Program-made: the position numbers and the translations under genes
The notes under the pieces: model-generated
The model's database searches: none
Told to the model about the DNA's origin: nothing
What the model saw: the letters and a program-made list of their open reading frames with translations, nothing else
Source: Microcebus murinus
Lineage: Eukaryota; Chordata; Mammalia; Primates; Cheirogaleidae
Assembly (NCBI RefSeq): GCF_040939455.1
Contig: NC_134108.1
Coordinates: 13,731,501-13,795,500, forward strand
Direction: 5' to 3'
Length of the DNA stretch: 64,000 bases
Part shown: positions 34,916-46,479 of the stretch, in pieces
Layout of the letters: every line of letters starts with the position of its first letter
Numbering within the stretch: the stretch's first letter is position 1

Positions 34916-36142
34916 GGTATAACCTTAAAAATTTGTACCAATTATATATAAGACTACTTGACAATACTATGAAAGACACGTAAGATTTAACAAATGAAAA
35001 CACACACCTTGTTCTTGGATAGGAAGTTGCAACATCATAAAGATGTCAACACCCTCTAAGCCAACTGCTATTAAACATAATACCAATAAAATTATCAACA
35101 AATTTTCTTATGGAGTTAAACAAGTTAATTCTAAAGGTCACATGGAAAAAGAAATAAGGAAGAATCATCTGTAAAACTCTGAAAAACTAAAGGGCAATAT
35201 TTGGGAGATAGTACTGTTATAATTAAAACAACTTGGAACATCTATAAACAAGGCTATGTGATATTGATTCATATATAAACAAACCTTAGCAGATAATTAA
35301 AATTTCAGAAAAACCTTAAGTTTATAGAGAAATTTAGTATGCAATTAAAAATATATCTTAAATCCTTTTAAAAATATTGACTTTTTAATAAACGGTGTTG
35401 GGACAACAGGATAGCCATTTGGAAAAATATGAAAGTCAATCTTTACTTTATACTGTATATCATCAGGAAACATTCCAAATGGACCCATAATATAAGAGTA
35501 AAAAGTACTAGGAGAAAATATAAGTGAATATAATTATAACTTGAGGGCAGAGAAACCCTTCCTATGACTCCAAATCAAGAAGCAATAAAATAAAAAGTTA
35601 ATATATTCTGCTATAAAGCTTAAGTTACAAAATATATTTTGCATGGCAAAAGCCTCTAAAAACAGTTAAAAGGCAAATGAGAAATTGATAAAAGATAATA
35701 GCAATTTATATTGAGAAAAGATAATCTATCTCTAACACACACAGAGCTCCTAAAAAATCAAGAAAAGAAAAAGACAAGTTGGTACAAAAATGGACAAGAG
35801 ATATGAATATACAGGTCACAGAAGATTGAATAAAAAGGCCCTCAAACATAAATAAGATGCTCAATTTTATTCATCAATGAAAGAAAATGTAATTAAAACC
35901 ATACTGAGATACTTCTTACCTATCAGATTGGCAAAAATCCAAAAGTTTGACAACATACTCTGTTGGAGAGGCTGTGGAGAAAGAGGCTCTCTTATACATT
36001 GTTGGTGGGAAACCACAATGACACAATATCACTGGTGGTAAGTTTTCCAATATCTAGCAAAATTATATATACACACATCTTTTGACCCAGTAATCCTACT
36101 TCTAGGAATCTATCACAAAGACAGGCTGAGAAAAATACAAAG

Positions 36143-37033
36143 TTGGCCCCTCTTCTTTTGTAAAACTTCTTTTCATGTCTTTTGTCCACTTTTTAATGGG
36201 GTTGTTTGTTTTTCTTCTTGCTTATTCGTTTGAGATCATATGAAAAAAAAAATGTTCAACATCACTAATCATTAGGGAAATGCAAATTAAAATCACAAGG
36301 AGATACTGCCTTACCCCTGTCAGAATAGCCATTATTAAAAAGTCAAAAATCAGTGGATGCTGGTGTGGATGCAAAGAGAAAGGACACTTATGCACTGCCA
36401 GTGGGACTGAAAATTAGTACAATCTCTATAGAAAGCAGCATGGAGATTCCTCAAAGAAATTAATGTAGACTTCTCATTCAATTTAGCAATCCCACTACTG
36501 GGTATCTATCCAAAGGAGAAGTCATTTTATCAAGACACCTGCATTCAACTGTTTATTGCAGCACAACTCACAATTGCCAAGATGTGGAATCAACCTAAGT
36601 TCCCACCAATCCATGAGTGGATAAAGAAAATGTGATATATATATATTTCTCACATATATATCAAGAGAGAGACACACACACCATAGACTACTATTCAGCC
36701 ATAAAAAAGAATGGAATAATGCCTTTTGTAACAATTTGGATGCAACTGGAGACCATTATCCTAAGTGAAGTATCTCAGGAAGGGGAAAACAAACACCACA
36801 TGTACTCTCAAATAGTTGGGAACAAAACGATAGGCATGCACAGGCACAAAGAGATGTAAAAGACATTGGAAAGTAAGAAGGGAGGAAGGTTGGGGGGATG
36901 AGGGTTAAAAATTTATCCCTTGGGTACTATGAACACCATTCCATTGATGGGCATATTAAAAGCCCCAATCTAAGCATTATACAAGGTATCCATGTACCAA
37001 AAACTTTTGCACTGCCTTAATATATTGAAGAGA
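36143..37033 (+). mobile_element. L1 with 5' inversion, nested in an L1M
   Basis: From 36237 the element reads as forward L1 3' end (ATGTTCAACATCACTAATCA, CATTATTAAAAAGTCAAAAA, GTGAAGTATCTCAGGA, CTTTTGCACTGCCTTAATAT) to an A-rich end at about 37033. Bases 36143-36236 are the adjacent upstream L1 segment in reverse (TTTGTCCACTTTTTAATGGG, GTTGTTTGTTTTTCTTCTTG), so the 5' part is flipped. That is the known twin-priming outcome. AAAAATACAAAG (36131-36142) and an AAAAAAGCAAAAG-like text at the right end may be an imperfect target duplication. L1M sequence resumes afterwards. Not coding. Confidence 0.88.
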
Positions 37034-38843
37034 AAAAAAGCAAAAGATAATCACAGAAAGTCAACCCTTAAAAATTAAAAGAAGAAAATTTCAAAGTGAC
37101 TTATTCGTAAGATTGGAAAGAACCTGTGTGCCCATCTACAGGGGATTGGCTGAATAAGCTGTGATATAGCCACACAGTGGAATATAAGGTAGTCATGAAA
37201 GGAGTAAGGAAGATGCGTATACATATACATGTATTATAGTCACCTCCAAAACAATATGTGGAATATTATACATAATATGTTACTTACGTATACAGAGTGG
37301 AGACATGACTACATACAAACACACATACACTTATGTCCACTTCCCTTCTAATCTTAATTCGAATTTATAAAATAGGATTATCAGAGAGCTTCTAGTGGAT
37401 GAGTTAGTAATGAAAGTTAGATTCTTTAGCTATATTTGGTTATAAAATTTTGACTTTCAAATCTTTCATCTTCAACTCTGATTCTCTCTTCTGAGCTCCA
37501 ACTTTCCTCTGAGCATACCCTTCAGGATACCCTTGCTGCACTTTAAACCCAACATATATAATAAGGAAAAGCTCCTCAGATTTCCTCACCATCTACTCTT
37601 CCTTCTGTCTTCTTATTCTCTATCTTCTGCATTGTCATCCTTTCAGCTACCAAGACCACAAATCTGGAAATCTTCATCCCTGAACTCCTCACCACACCCA
37701 CTTTGAATTAAGTGCCGTCTCAGGCTCTGCTTTCCTTGGAGGCTAAAGTGGCCCTATCCACAGGCTCAACTGCACATAGTAGTTGTGCTTGTCTTGGCAA
37801 AACTGGGAGATACATAACCCTTGTCTTCTCAGGGGGTACAATGTATTAATAGAAACCAAGTCTCAGAGTGCCTAGGTATATTGAATATGCAGTAAGCAGC
37901 TTTCCCTCATCATCTTATCATGCTCATTGCATCCTCTTTCCAATGATAAAGTCATGATGGAGCTCAGTATCTGCACCAATTCAGAGTGGTAAATAAGCAA
38001 TCAGGTTAAGAAATTGATTCTCTGCTCTGGTGTAAAATCAAAGAAGATACTGACAGTATGTTTTTTACATCTCCTTTCTATTTTATAAATTGAAAACCCT
38101 AGAAAGATAACAAATAAGACTATTAAATGACTTAATAAATGTCTATAAAAGTATCAAAAGAAATTTCATTCTTATTAGGAGCCCACAGGGAGAAGTCAAT
38201 AATGCCAAGGTAGAGATTAGAAATTATAAGACTATTAAGGGCATTTAACCATGACATTAATAATAATAAAATTTTTTTTCAACTTTTAACAAGGAATGGA
38301 AATACACATACTAACTCCATTTACTTTGAAGCCAAACCTCTCTCCACTCATAAAATTAAGAGCTGTTGTCACAGGAAAATATCCAAGCAGTACTAACACC
38401 TTGACATATGTAATATTGTATTTAAAAGATGTGCAAATTGGGACCATCTACCTTGATAAACCTCTGCCAACACCCTCTGCTTCCCTCCTGAGGCCTCAAA
38501 AGAACCAACATATGGAATGATCTTGCTTCTAGAGTTCTATATACATGACAGTATACTTTTAAGGAGGATCAATGTATAATGAGTATAGTCACATGAAATA
38601 CCCTGCATGGAAATGTCAAGAATGAATCGGTATGCGAAAGCAAGCATAAACCAGGAACTGGTTTTCCCTCAGAATGCATAGCCCTCAGAAAGTGATGAAG
38701 GAAGATGGACCAGACATGGATGGTGTGAGGTGTGGTGAGGGTCTGCTTATACTGTCCTACTTTTGAGTACACTCATTTGTATACTAACATTACTCTACCA
38801 CTAAACATTCAATTCCCTGAGGGCAGGTTTGCCTCTTACATAT

Positions 38844-38863
38844 CTCTTTTTTTTTTTTTTTTT
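38844..38863 (+). repeat. T run
   Basis: About 18-19 consecutive T just before the duplicated segment at 38880. Confidence 0.85.
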
Positions 38864-38879
38864 GTATCATCCTTCCTTT

Positions 38880-38994
38880 CTCTTAAAGAAGAGAACTTAT
38901 TTTTAGTTTAGGCCTACACGTGAAAGAACTTTCTGCTGTCCAACACTGTTTCCTGCAGGCAGCCTCCTGAAGCTGGAGCAATGGAAAGAGCTAG
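38880..38994 (+). repeat. local duplication, copy A
   Basis: About 115 bases starting CTCTTAAAGAAGAGAAC and ending GGAAAGAGCTAG, about 80% identical by eye to 40834-40950. Shared landmarks are AAAGAACTTTCTG, TGTCCAA and GCCTCCTGA. I do not recognise it as a known repeat family. Confidence 0.85.
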
Positions 38995-39654
38995 TCTCAG
39001 GCTGAACCCTGTGGATATGCTGGTGCTGAATAGTTCCTACTGAGTTGGAGCAAACTGAGTCCTAATGAACACAGACTTTAAAGTGGCAATCCCCCCTGAT
39101 AGCTGGATTTTAATGGCACTCATTAAAACAACTGAGGATCTTTCCCATGTCAACGTGGAGAGGTAGCTATAATAAAAGCAAGTATGAGAAGGGAATTACT
39201 TCATCGTCCCTACATAGTATTAATATATGCAACTTAAACAATATTAGTATATTTTAAAATTAAACTGTCAAAAATACTGTTTTGATTGTACTTTAAACAA
39301 TCCAGTTAATAATAAATGGCAAATAAAAAATAGTATAGTGTGTAAAAAATGTAAGAAATGTCAAAGTAACCTCCTACACATAGAATTAATTCTTGAGTTG
39401 GGATTATTCCTTTTTGTCTGGAGCAGTTTTATATTGAGTGGATCCTTCCTGTTTATAGGCTTAATTCTCTCAAAGATTTAGACTTGTGGCTTAGCAAGTT
39501 TTATGATACAGTACTGCTTAATTGCTTTGTTTTTGAGGATGAACCCTTGGTTTCAACTTTTGTTTTTCACCTTTTTCCAATAGAACTCTCAAGCTCTTTC
39601 ATGATGGATGGTCTCATTGGTCAAATTGATTTTTCCTGAAGTTTTAATGTATGT

Positions 39655-39800
39655 GTGTGTGTGTGCGCACATATGTTTAACATCTTTATTGAGATATAGT
39701 TCATGTATGTCTAATTGGCCCATCTAAAATACATATTTCAGTTGGTTTTAGTTCAATAAGTATTTTGATTCATCTATAATCAGAAGTGACAGTAATAATG
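39655..39800 (-). mobile_element. L1M 3'UTR fragment (antisense)
   Basis: A short TG run and then ACATCTTTATTGAGATATAG, TCTAATTGGCCCATCTAAAA-type text and AGTTGGTTTTAG match the 'ctttattgagatataattcacataccat' antisense L1 end. Confidence 0.6.
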
Positions 39801-40833
39801 ACAGTTTGGCTAAGGTCTCCCATCTCTTGGCCTCAAATTTCTCCTTTACAGTTTAAAGTTTTGTATTTCCAGGGTTTTTCAGGACATTAAACCAAAGACT
39901 TTTAACAATCGATCAAGTGGCACCTGACGCCGAGTAATTAAGGGCTCAGAACCAGACAGAATTAAGGGACCCTGAATCGGAATATACACTAGCAACATTC
40001 TTTCCTACCTGTATTCTCACATTGAATGAAAAACAGTTTAGAAAATAACCAAGAGGGGGGTCATATACATTAAAGAAGTTAAATAAATGTTAGCTTCCTT
40101 TCTTTTCTTTTTTTCACTCAATTCCATAAGGTAGAGTGAAAAAAGGTTATGAGCAAATATGAGTTATGAGTTATTAGTTATCCCAAGATATGAATGGGGC
40201 AAGAAGACATGCATAGTAAGGTGCACAGACAGGACCCAAGCGTTCCCAGAAAGTTAAGAAGAGAATCCAGCAAAGCTGATGGTATTACTGAAATTGTCTC
40301 CTGGCCAGGGCTGACTAGCTGGTGAGTGGCTCACTCACTGCCACCCCCTCCCCGCCCCCACCCTTGCAATCTGCTCCTCCAGCTGCTACAATGCATAGGG
40401 GATCCCCTTTGAGTGGTGCACACATTTTTCAGAGGGTAGAGTTTTGGAAATGGAACATAAAGGGAGGCCCTTCTCTTTATGCCCAAAAAGCACATGTGGA
40501 TGGATTACATTCTGAATCCATCAACTCATTTCAGGACTTTATTTTTTTTATTCTTCCAAATAAAAAAATCTGCAAAGAATTTACCTGAAGGTTTACATGG
40601 AAAAAAAACTCAAATAAAATTGTTGCTTGAAGCATTGGTTTTGGGGGTTTTTTTTGCATGTTTTATTTGAGTGTTTTCTCCTGAAATATTTACAATAAAC
40701 AACCTAAAATGAGAATGTTCTTGTTTTTAGAAAATGACTTTTTTTTTCAATTTAAAATGAATTTATCATTAAAAAGCAGCCTGCTATTTAGTAGAAGAGG
40801 CAAATGGTCTCTCTGGTACAGCAACCTGTTTTT

Positions 40834-40950
40834 CTCTTAAGGAAGAGGACTCATTCCTGTTTTATGCCTACAAGTAAAAGAACTTTCTGTTGTCCAATAC
40901 TATTTCCTTGAGGCAGAGCCTCCTGATGCAGGAGCGATGGAAAGAGTTAG
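40834..40950 (+). repeat. local duplication, copy B
   Basis: Direct-orientation partner of 38880-38994, about 1.95 kb away, starting CTCTTAAGGAAGAGGAC and ending GGAAAGAGTTAG. Sequence on either side of the two copies differs. Confidence 0.85.
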
Positions 40951-42309
40951 AGCAACAACTCTCTGGCCAAAGGCTTGGTAGAGGGAATATTCTGCTTGTC
41001 GAATTGGTCCCTGCTTTTCAAATGGATGAATAGTTTTTTCTCTGAGAGTGAACAGGAGTCAAAAGAGAGTGCTTTGGCTTCACTGAGAAATCCGCAAATA
41101 TTTCTCAGAATTTGTTAGCATAGATGGCGCCAGCAAAACAAAATTAGACAGTCCCTTGGAAACTGGATAGTCTTACTGACCAGGCAATTTACATTGATTT
41201 CCTGGACATTATTTTACTCTTGCAAAAGCAGAGACCCCACAAGGAACCGTATATGATGAACACTTCTGCTCCCGTTTTCAGTCTATATTTTTCCAGCGTA
41301 AGCACTCAAGCAAGACTAACTGCAGAGACGCATTCCTGGTAGACACGGAGGACATATTTTGTGTTTTCTAGTGCCAAAACACACCAAAGGATTAGGTGCT
41401 AGAATGGAAAACAAGTTTTCTCCACTTCCTGATTACTTTCACAGGCGTTCTTAGTATCTTTAACTTTCCTCTTGTAAAATACACACACACACACAAACAC
41501 ACACCTCCCCAAGAGAAATTACTAGGTTCTTTATTTATACCTTATAATAACCTTTATTCCTTGGTTTTCACAGGAAGAGATGACTGCATTAAGTGCTTGG
41601 AACTCACTGCTGCAGCAAACAGGGAAGAACTGGAAAGTGTGGGTAGGCTAAGCATGGCAAAGATAAAATTAGCCTACGAGCATATGACTACCAGGAAAGT
41701 TACAAACTCCTAGAATCAAGATATCATGGGCTGTCATCAGGGAGTAAATCAAGCAATAACTCTTTTTAAATGGACACAAGATAGGAAATATGTCCTCTAC
41801 TCTTAAATGTGGGAATGGCAACCCAGCAAGTTTTTATTAATATATTCCTATAATCACCAAACCACTTGCCAATACCAACATCGAAATAATTACAAGGAAA
41901 GACTTGGTTAAATTCCATCCCTCTGATGGCCTTGTAAGGCACAAATGCCTGGATTTGCAAAGGCGATTTGAGACAACAGGACATCATTATAATCAGCACA
42001 GGCGAAACCCTATCTCCAGTTAGCGAAGTTGGTGATCCATGGGTTACAGGGCTACTTATGATTTAGGGATTTCTTTTCCCTATGTCTATGCAAATGCAAA
42101 TAGCCTATGCAGGGGGCCGACCTTTTTCATAGGTAATGTCACAAAGTCTGAGATAAAGGAAAAAAGATGAAGCTAATATCATTTTCTGCCTCCCAGCTCT
42201 CAACAACTTAGCTTTAAAACTTACAGATATCTACATTTTATTACCAAAAATGTTTATTGTGTACAATCTGATCGGACAAGAGCAATGGAAAGATCAAGAT
42301 GACATGCTA

Positions 42310-42642
42310 GGCCAGGCTCGGTGGCTCACGCCTGTAATCCTAGCACTCTGGGAGGCTTAGGTGGGGGGATCGTTTGAGCTCAGGAGTTTGAGACCAGCCT
42401 GAGCAAGAGTGAGACCCTCCATCTCTATTAAAAATAGAAAGATTAATTGGCCAACTAAATATATATATAAAAAAATTAGCCAGGCATGGTGGTGCATGCC
42501 TACGGTCCCAGCTACTCGGGAGGCTGAGGCAGCAGGATTACTTGAGCCCAGGAGTTTGAGGTTGCTGTGAGCTAGGCTGACGCCATGGCACTCTAGCCTG
42601 AGCAACACAGTGAGACTGTCTCAAAAAAAAAAAAAAAAAAAA
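42310..42642 (+). mobile_element. Alu SINE, strepsirrhine type
   Basis: Forward Alu dimer with CGGTGGCTCACGCCTGTAAT at the head, a long AT-rich middle insert (TAAATATATATATAAAAAAA) and an A tail of about 20 bases. The second monomer reads GAGGTTGCTGTGAGCTAGGC and TGACGCCATGGCACTCTAGC, a variant I associate with lemurs and galagos. The 9-base target duplication GACATGCTA is at 42301-42309 and 42643-42651. It is the least decayed Alu in the window. Confidence 0.94.
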
Positions 42643-43384
42643 GACATGCTAATCAGAGAGCACACTTTCATCAGAGGGTTGGTGCCCATAAAGCAAAAAC
42701 AGACACAGCATTCTTAGTTGTCACTCAGAGTCATCTTCCACATGTATAAAATTTCAAATGGGCTGCTGGTCACAATATTTTTTACTCTTATTCACCTATC
42801 AATGTCATCAATAGCAATTATCCTCAAACACCAAGAGGGTAATTTAATAATATTGAAATTTAATATCTATGAACATGTTAATGATTAGAAAAGTCGAAAA
42901 ATTTAAAAATGTATAGATATTTCATTTTTATATTTTATTTATAAATATTATTTATATACTTTCCTCATCATTAACATGTACCTAAATATTCTTACATGTA
43001 GTGAGACCTTAAGGATTTTACTTCATAAGAAAGAGATGATCAATGGGAAAGATGTGACTCTTTGCTTATCTCCATTTGGAATTTAAAAGTTGCGTAACAA
43101 ACAGGTTTGTGGAGTATAAGCAGGAGGAGTATAAGCAAAGGCCAAATGCAGTTAGAAATTAAGAAAATCCTTCCAAAACAGATGGGTATTAGCTTTTGTT
43201 AAGTCTATAAAAGAATATGCCAGGAATTGATGAGTAGCAATGAACAAGAAGTAAGTGAATGAGATGACAATAACAGCTGAAAGGACTATCAGAAGATGTG
43301 GCTTTTCCTCCTGATTCTGCCACAAGCTACTGAGGTGACCCTGGCTAGTGTCATTAACAAAAAAATTACTATTGGGCGTCATGG

Positions 43385-43660
43385 AAGACTTTGTACATCA
43401 GAGATGACACAAAGATAAACAAAATCTGGTTCCTGACCACAAGAAGTTTACGAGCTGGTAGAAAAGATAAGATATTCGATCATAACTAACACATGGCAGA
43501 AGGAGAATAATACTTTAAGAGAAGTGCAAACCAAACACCAGGAAAACTTAGACAAAGGAAAGGAGACTTTCTGCCTGAAGAGGAGAGAGTTTGAAGAAAG
43601 GTTTTATGGAAAAGTGGTGGCTGAAATGAGACTTAATGATTGGATAAGATTCTGACAAGG
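43385..43660 (+). mobile_element. L2-like ancient repeat
   Basis: GATAAACAAAATCTGGTTCC, GACCACAAGAAGTTTACGAG and GGTGGCTGAAATGAGACTTA follow the same L2-like order as other copies here. Diverged. Confidence 0.5.
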
Positions 43661-44384
43661 AACCCCAGTGGCAGAGCCCCTTTCAGAAGCATCAGGAGAG
43701 AAATGTGAATGTGCAAAGTTCCACCAACAGCCCTCAGGCCGAATTCAGCTGCCCGGTGTTTTTAGCCTGGACAAGAGCTCACCAGGACACCTAATCCCCA
43801 GCAGCCCCTCTTGGACTCTCACTCACTGGCCTTCTTCATTTACACCATCTCACTGGCTCTGCGGATATCGGATATCGGTGCTTATGACACTTGTAATAGA
43901 GATTCGCAAGGATCAAGATAAGAAGTCTGTCTACACAGGTCTTTATAAAGAACTGAAAGAGCCAATGAAAGGTGATTCAGGAAGCATCATGATCACAGCT
44001 GTGGCTCAAAAAGTCCTCTCTGGCACCACTATGGGAGATGACTAAAGAAAGCAGAGCCTGGCCCCAGGAACAGAGTCAGTGGTGGAGAAAGAAGGAATCT
44101 CCAAGAGGGACAATCAGGATGGGAGCAGCACAGCAGGACGGAGACAAAGGGGAGGTCTGGGTTCAGAAATAGTGCAGAGATTACTTGAGGGTTAACTGGA
44201 TAATCTAGTGAAGGAGGAGGTGGATTTCACAGTGAATTTAAACCTTATTGCTCCAGCATCTAGGTGAATGCTGATGTCACTAAGACAGAAAGGAACAGAC
44301 TGGATGGGAAAGATAATATATTCAGTTGTAGATACAGTAAACCTGAAGAGCTTAGAGGACACTGAGGAAGGAAAGTCTAGAGCA

Positions 44385-44625
44385 GTGGTTCCCAATTGGG
44401 GACAGTTTTGCTGCCCAACCCCCGCCACACACAAGAGCTATTTAGAAATGTCTGGAGACATGGTGGCTGGTGCTCACAACCTGGCCAGGAGGTTGCCACT
44501 GGCATCCAGCGGGTAGAATCCACAGATGCTGCTAAACATCCTAAAATGCACAGGACAGGCCCAGACGAGAAAGAATTATCTGACCAAAATGTCAATAGTT
44601 CGGAGGGTGAGAAATCTTGATCTAG
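44385..44625 (+). mobile_element. MER-type hAT-Charlie-like element
   Basis: GCAGTGGTTCCCAATTGGGG at the left end, ATGTCTGGAGACATGGTGGC, CTGCTAAACATCCTAAAATG, GCACAGGACAGGCCCAGACG, AAAATGTCAATAGTTCGGAG and GGGTGAGAAATCTTGATCTA at the right end. Ends are imperfect inverted repeats and the whole length of a common non-autonomous element seems present. I do not name the MER number. Confidence 0.82.
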
Positions 44626-45634
44626 AGGCAGTAGAAACTTCAAATCTGGAATTTTAAAAAAGTAGGAAATGGATAGAGATGAGAGCTTTTAGTCACTCAT
44701 ACTTGTGTGAGATATGAAAGAAAACTAGCCACAATGGGAATGTCACCTCATTGGCAATATGAATTCGTTGTAAGAGGCAATGTCAAAAACCCTTTAATTT
44801 TCCAAATGCAATGGTTTCATGACTGTTCTCAGCAAGCGTGCACTCACGACCGTAGACGTGGATGAGGACGGAAATCATGGAGCAGATCAGTGCAGGCAGG
44901 AATGCCCAGAATATACACAGGGAAGACGTGTTCCAGGCGGTAGCAAGGAAATGTCCTATGTGGTCTAAGATTTTCATCTGCAAACTTCATATAAGTTGCT
45001 CAAAGAATTACACTACTACTGTCAGATAAGAAAAAAACAAACTCAAAGGAGATAGGTGAAAGGGGAAAAAGGAAAGGAGAAAGCAAAAGAAAACAGGAGA
45101 AATGAGATAGAAAAAATGACATGACAAGGAAAACAAAGAGTGGAGAGGACAGGAAAGGAGAGGAACACTGGAAGGACTTCCTACAAAGGCAACAGAACGC
45201 ACTGGGAGTGCAGTGCTAAGGCATAAGACTCATGGCCATTCTCAGTAATTTTGTGAAACTGTGATTATCAGGATACATTCTACAGACAGCAAAATCTGCT
45301 TCTTGAGCAGGCTCGTAGCTGTTTTTCAAAAGCCATATTATTATAATACAAAATGGCAAAAGAGTAACTAACACCTTGTACAATTCTCCAGCATTTAAAT
45401 GACTTTTGCTGTGAATAAATTTTGCTGCTGGGATGCAGTGTGGGCCACCTGGCAGCCTTGGACTGCTGGGCACACAGGCAAAATAGGTTTGCAAGGAACA
45501 AGAAGATGGTCCTTCCACAACCAAAGACAAGGTATACCTGGAACACAGAAAGCTACAGGAGCAAACCAAAGGAGGCATGACTGCACAGCAGAGTGGGAAG
45601 ACTAGGTGCTAGGCTGGGAGGCAACAGAGCATGC

Positions 45635-45885
45635 TAGAGCCAGAAAGATCTTGAATTCAAAACCTGGCTCCAGCATTAGCTAAATCCCTGGTTTTTACAA
45701 GCAGCAGGATGTCTCTGAGAATTAGTTTCCTTTCTGGTAAAGTGTGGATGGTGAGATTCCAGCCTCCTAGGAGTGCTGTGATGATTAAATGAGATCATGC
45801 AAGTAAAGTGTTTAGCACAGCAGCTAGAGCAGGGTGGGGATGCCCTCAATGGTAACTGCTACTGAATAATGTCTAAATTCTATTA
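45635..45885 (+). mobile_element. MIR SINE
   Basis: Nearly the full forward MIR: GAATTCAAAACCTGGCTCCA, TTAGTTTCCTTTCTGGTAAA, GAGTGCTGTGATGATTAAAT, GAGATCATGCAAGTAAAGTG and TTTAGCACAG. Confidence 0.88.
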
Positions 45886-46172
45886 CTCTAATCAATGACT
45901 GAATAGAATAAAAATAAGACCCACAACTCAAGTACAATATGTTAAAGAGAGCAACATATTTGAAAAATGAAATGCATTCATAGAACTAGAAGTGGGCTTC
46001 AGAACTCTCTGGTCAAATTTCCTTATTTTACTGATGAGAAATTGGAGAAGGAAATGAAAAAGCTATTGTGGTTTGGATGCACAAAACCAAAAAAAAATGG
46101 AATAATTAAAAGGGGGTATTCATCATTTTTTGTATAACATAAGTTGAAGGTGGAGTTAGAAAACTGTTCCCA

Positions 46173-46174
46173 GT

Positions 46175-46255
<81 letters not shown>

Positions 46256-46258
46256 TGT
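46173..46258 (+). repeat. (GT)n microsatellite, (CA)n in the ESR1 transcript
   Basis: About 86 bases of GT with AT interruptions at 46179 and 46209; the longest uninterrupted run is 46211-46253. In ESR1 sense it is a CA tract that starts 221 bases below the exon 5 donor. The human gene is reported to have a polymorphic CA repeat in intron 5, so this may be its counterpart. Confidence 0.96.
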
Positions 46259-46479
46259 ACTAGAAATAATAGAGTTCCTCTAAGGAGAAGTCCAGCAGAA
46301 AGTTATCCTTAGCTTTCTGTGAACTTGACTAGCCTTCATCACCCAAATTCACCCATCTGTAAAGTAACCTTACCTCATAAAGTTATCTGAAGCTTCACAG
46401 AGAACTGAATAAAATAGCATCATAAACAAACGTGATGATGAAGGATATGCTTCTCTCAGGCTACAGCCAGGTTACTCAC

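Larger units (their letters stand above)
31950..37340 (+). mobile_element. degraded L1M/HAL1-type LINE, with a younger L1 inside
   Basis: A long A-rich stretch with forward L1 phrases: GATTCTGAATGCAGCCAAAC, TTTGCAGATGATATAATTGT (reverse transcriptase region), AAGGTCACATGGAAAAAGAA, GTGTTGGGACAACAGGATAG, TCTGTTGGAGAGGCTGTGGA, and after the nested L1, CATCTACAGGGGATTGGCTG. The part up to about 32450 resembles upstream L1M or HAL1 text, and it may be more than one copy. All frames are broken. An AT-rich simple repeat at 34783-34915 interrupts it. Confidence 0.75.
8237..46479 (-). other. ESR1: ESR1 intron 5, complete (about 38.2 kb)
   Basis: The whole intron between exons 5 and 6 is present and bounded by canonical GT/AG sites. 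It is the main repository of mobile elements in the window, listed separately. I recognise nothing in 10960-13430, 13540-14200, 15420-16110, 21570-22260, 23000-25130, 25700-26180, 28130-28770, 29440-30170, 31130-31667, 37345-38840, 39000-39640, 39800-40830, 40955-42300, 42655-43380, 43660-44385 and 44630-45640, beyond short A/T or CA runs (for example CA at 41480-41505). Retention of this intron would stop translation at once: the codon after Arg412 is TGA, formed by the donor itself. Confidence 0.95.

Noticed and set aside
44783..44983. 66-codon minus-strand frame with a hydrophobic middle that looks like a membrane segment
   Set aside because: No family match, no flanking splice signals examined that would make it an exon, and chance hydrophobic runs are common in AT-rich introns.
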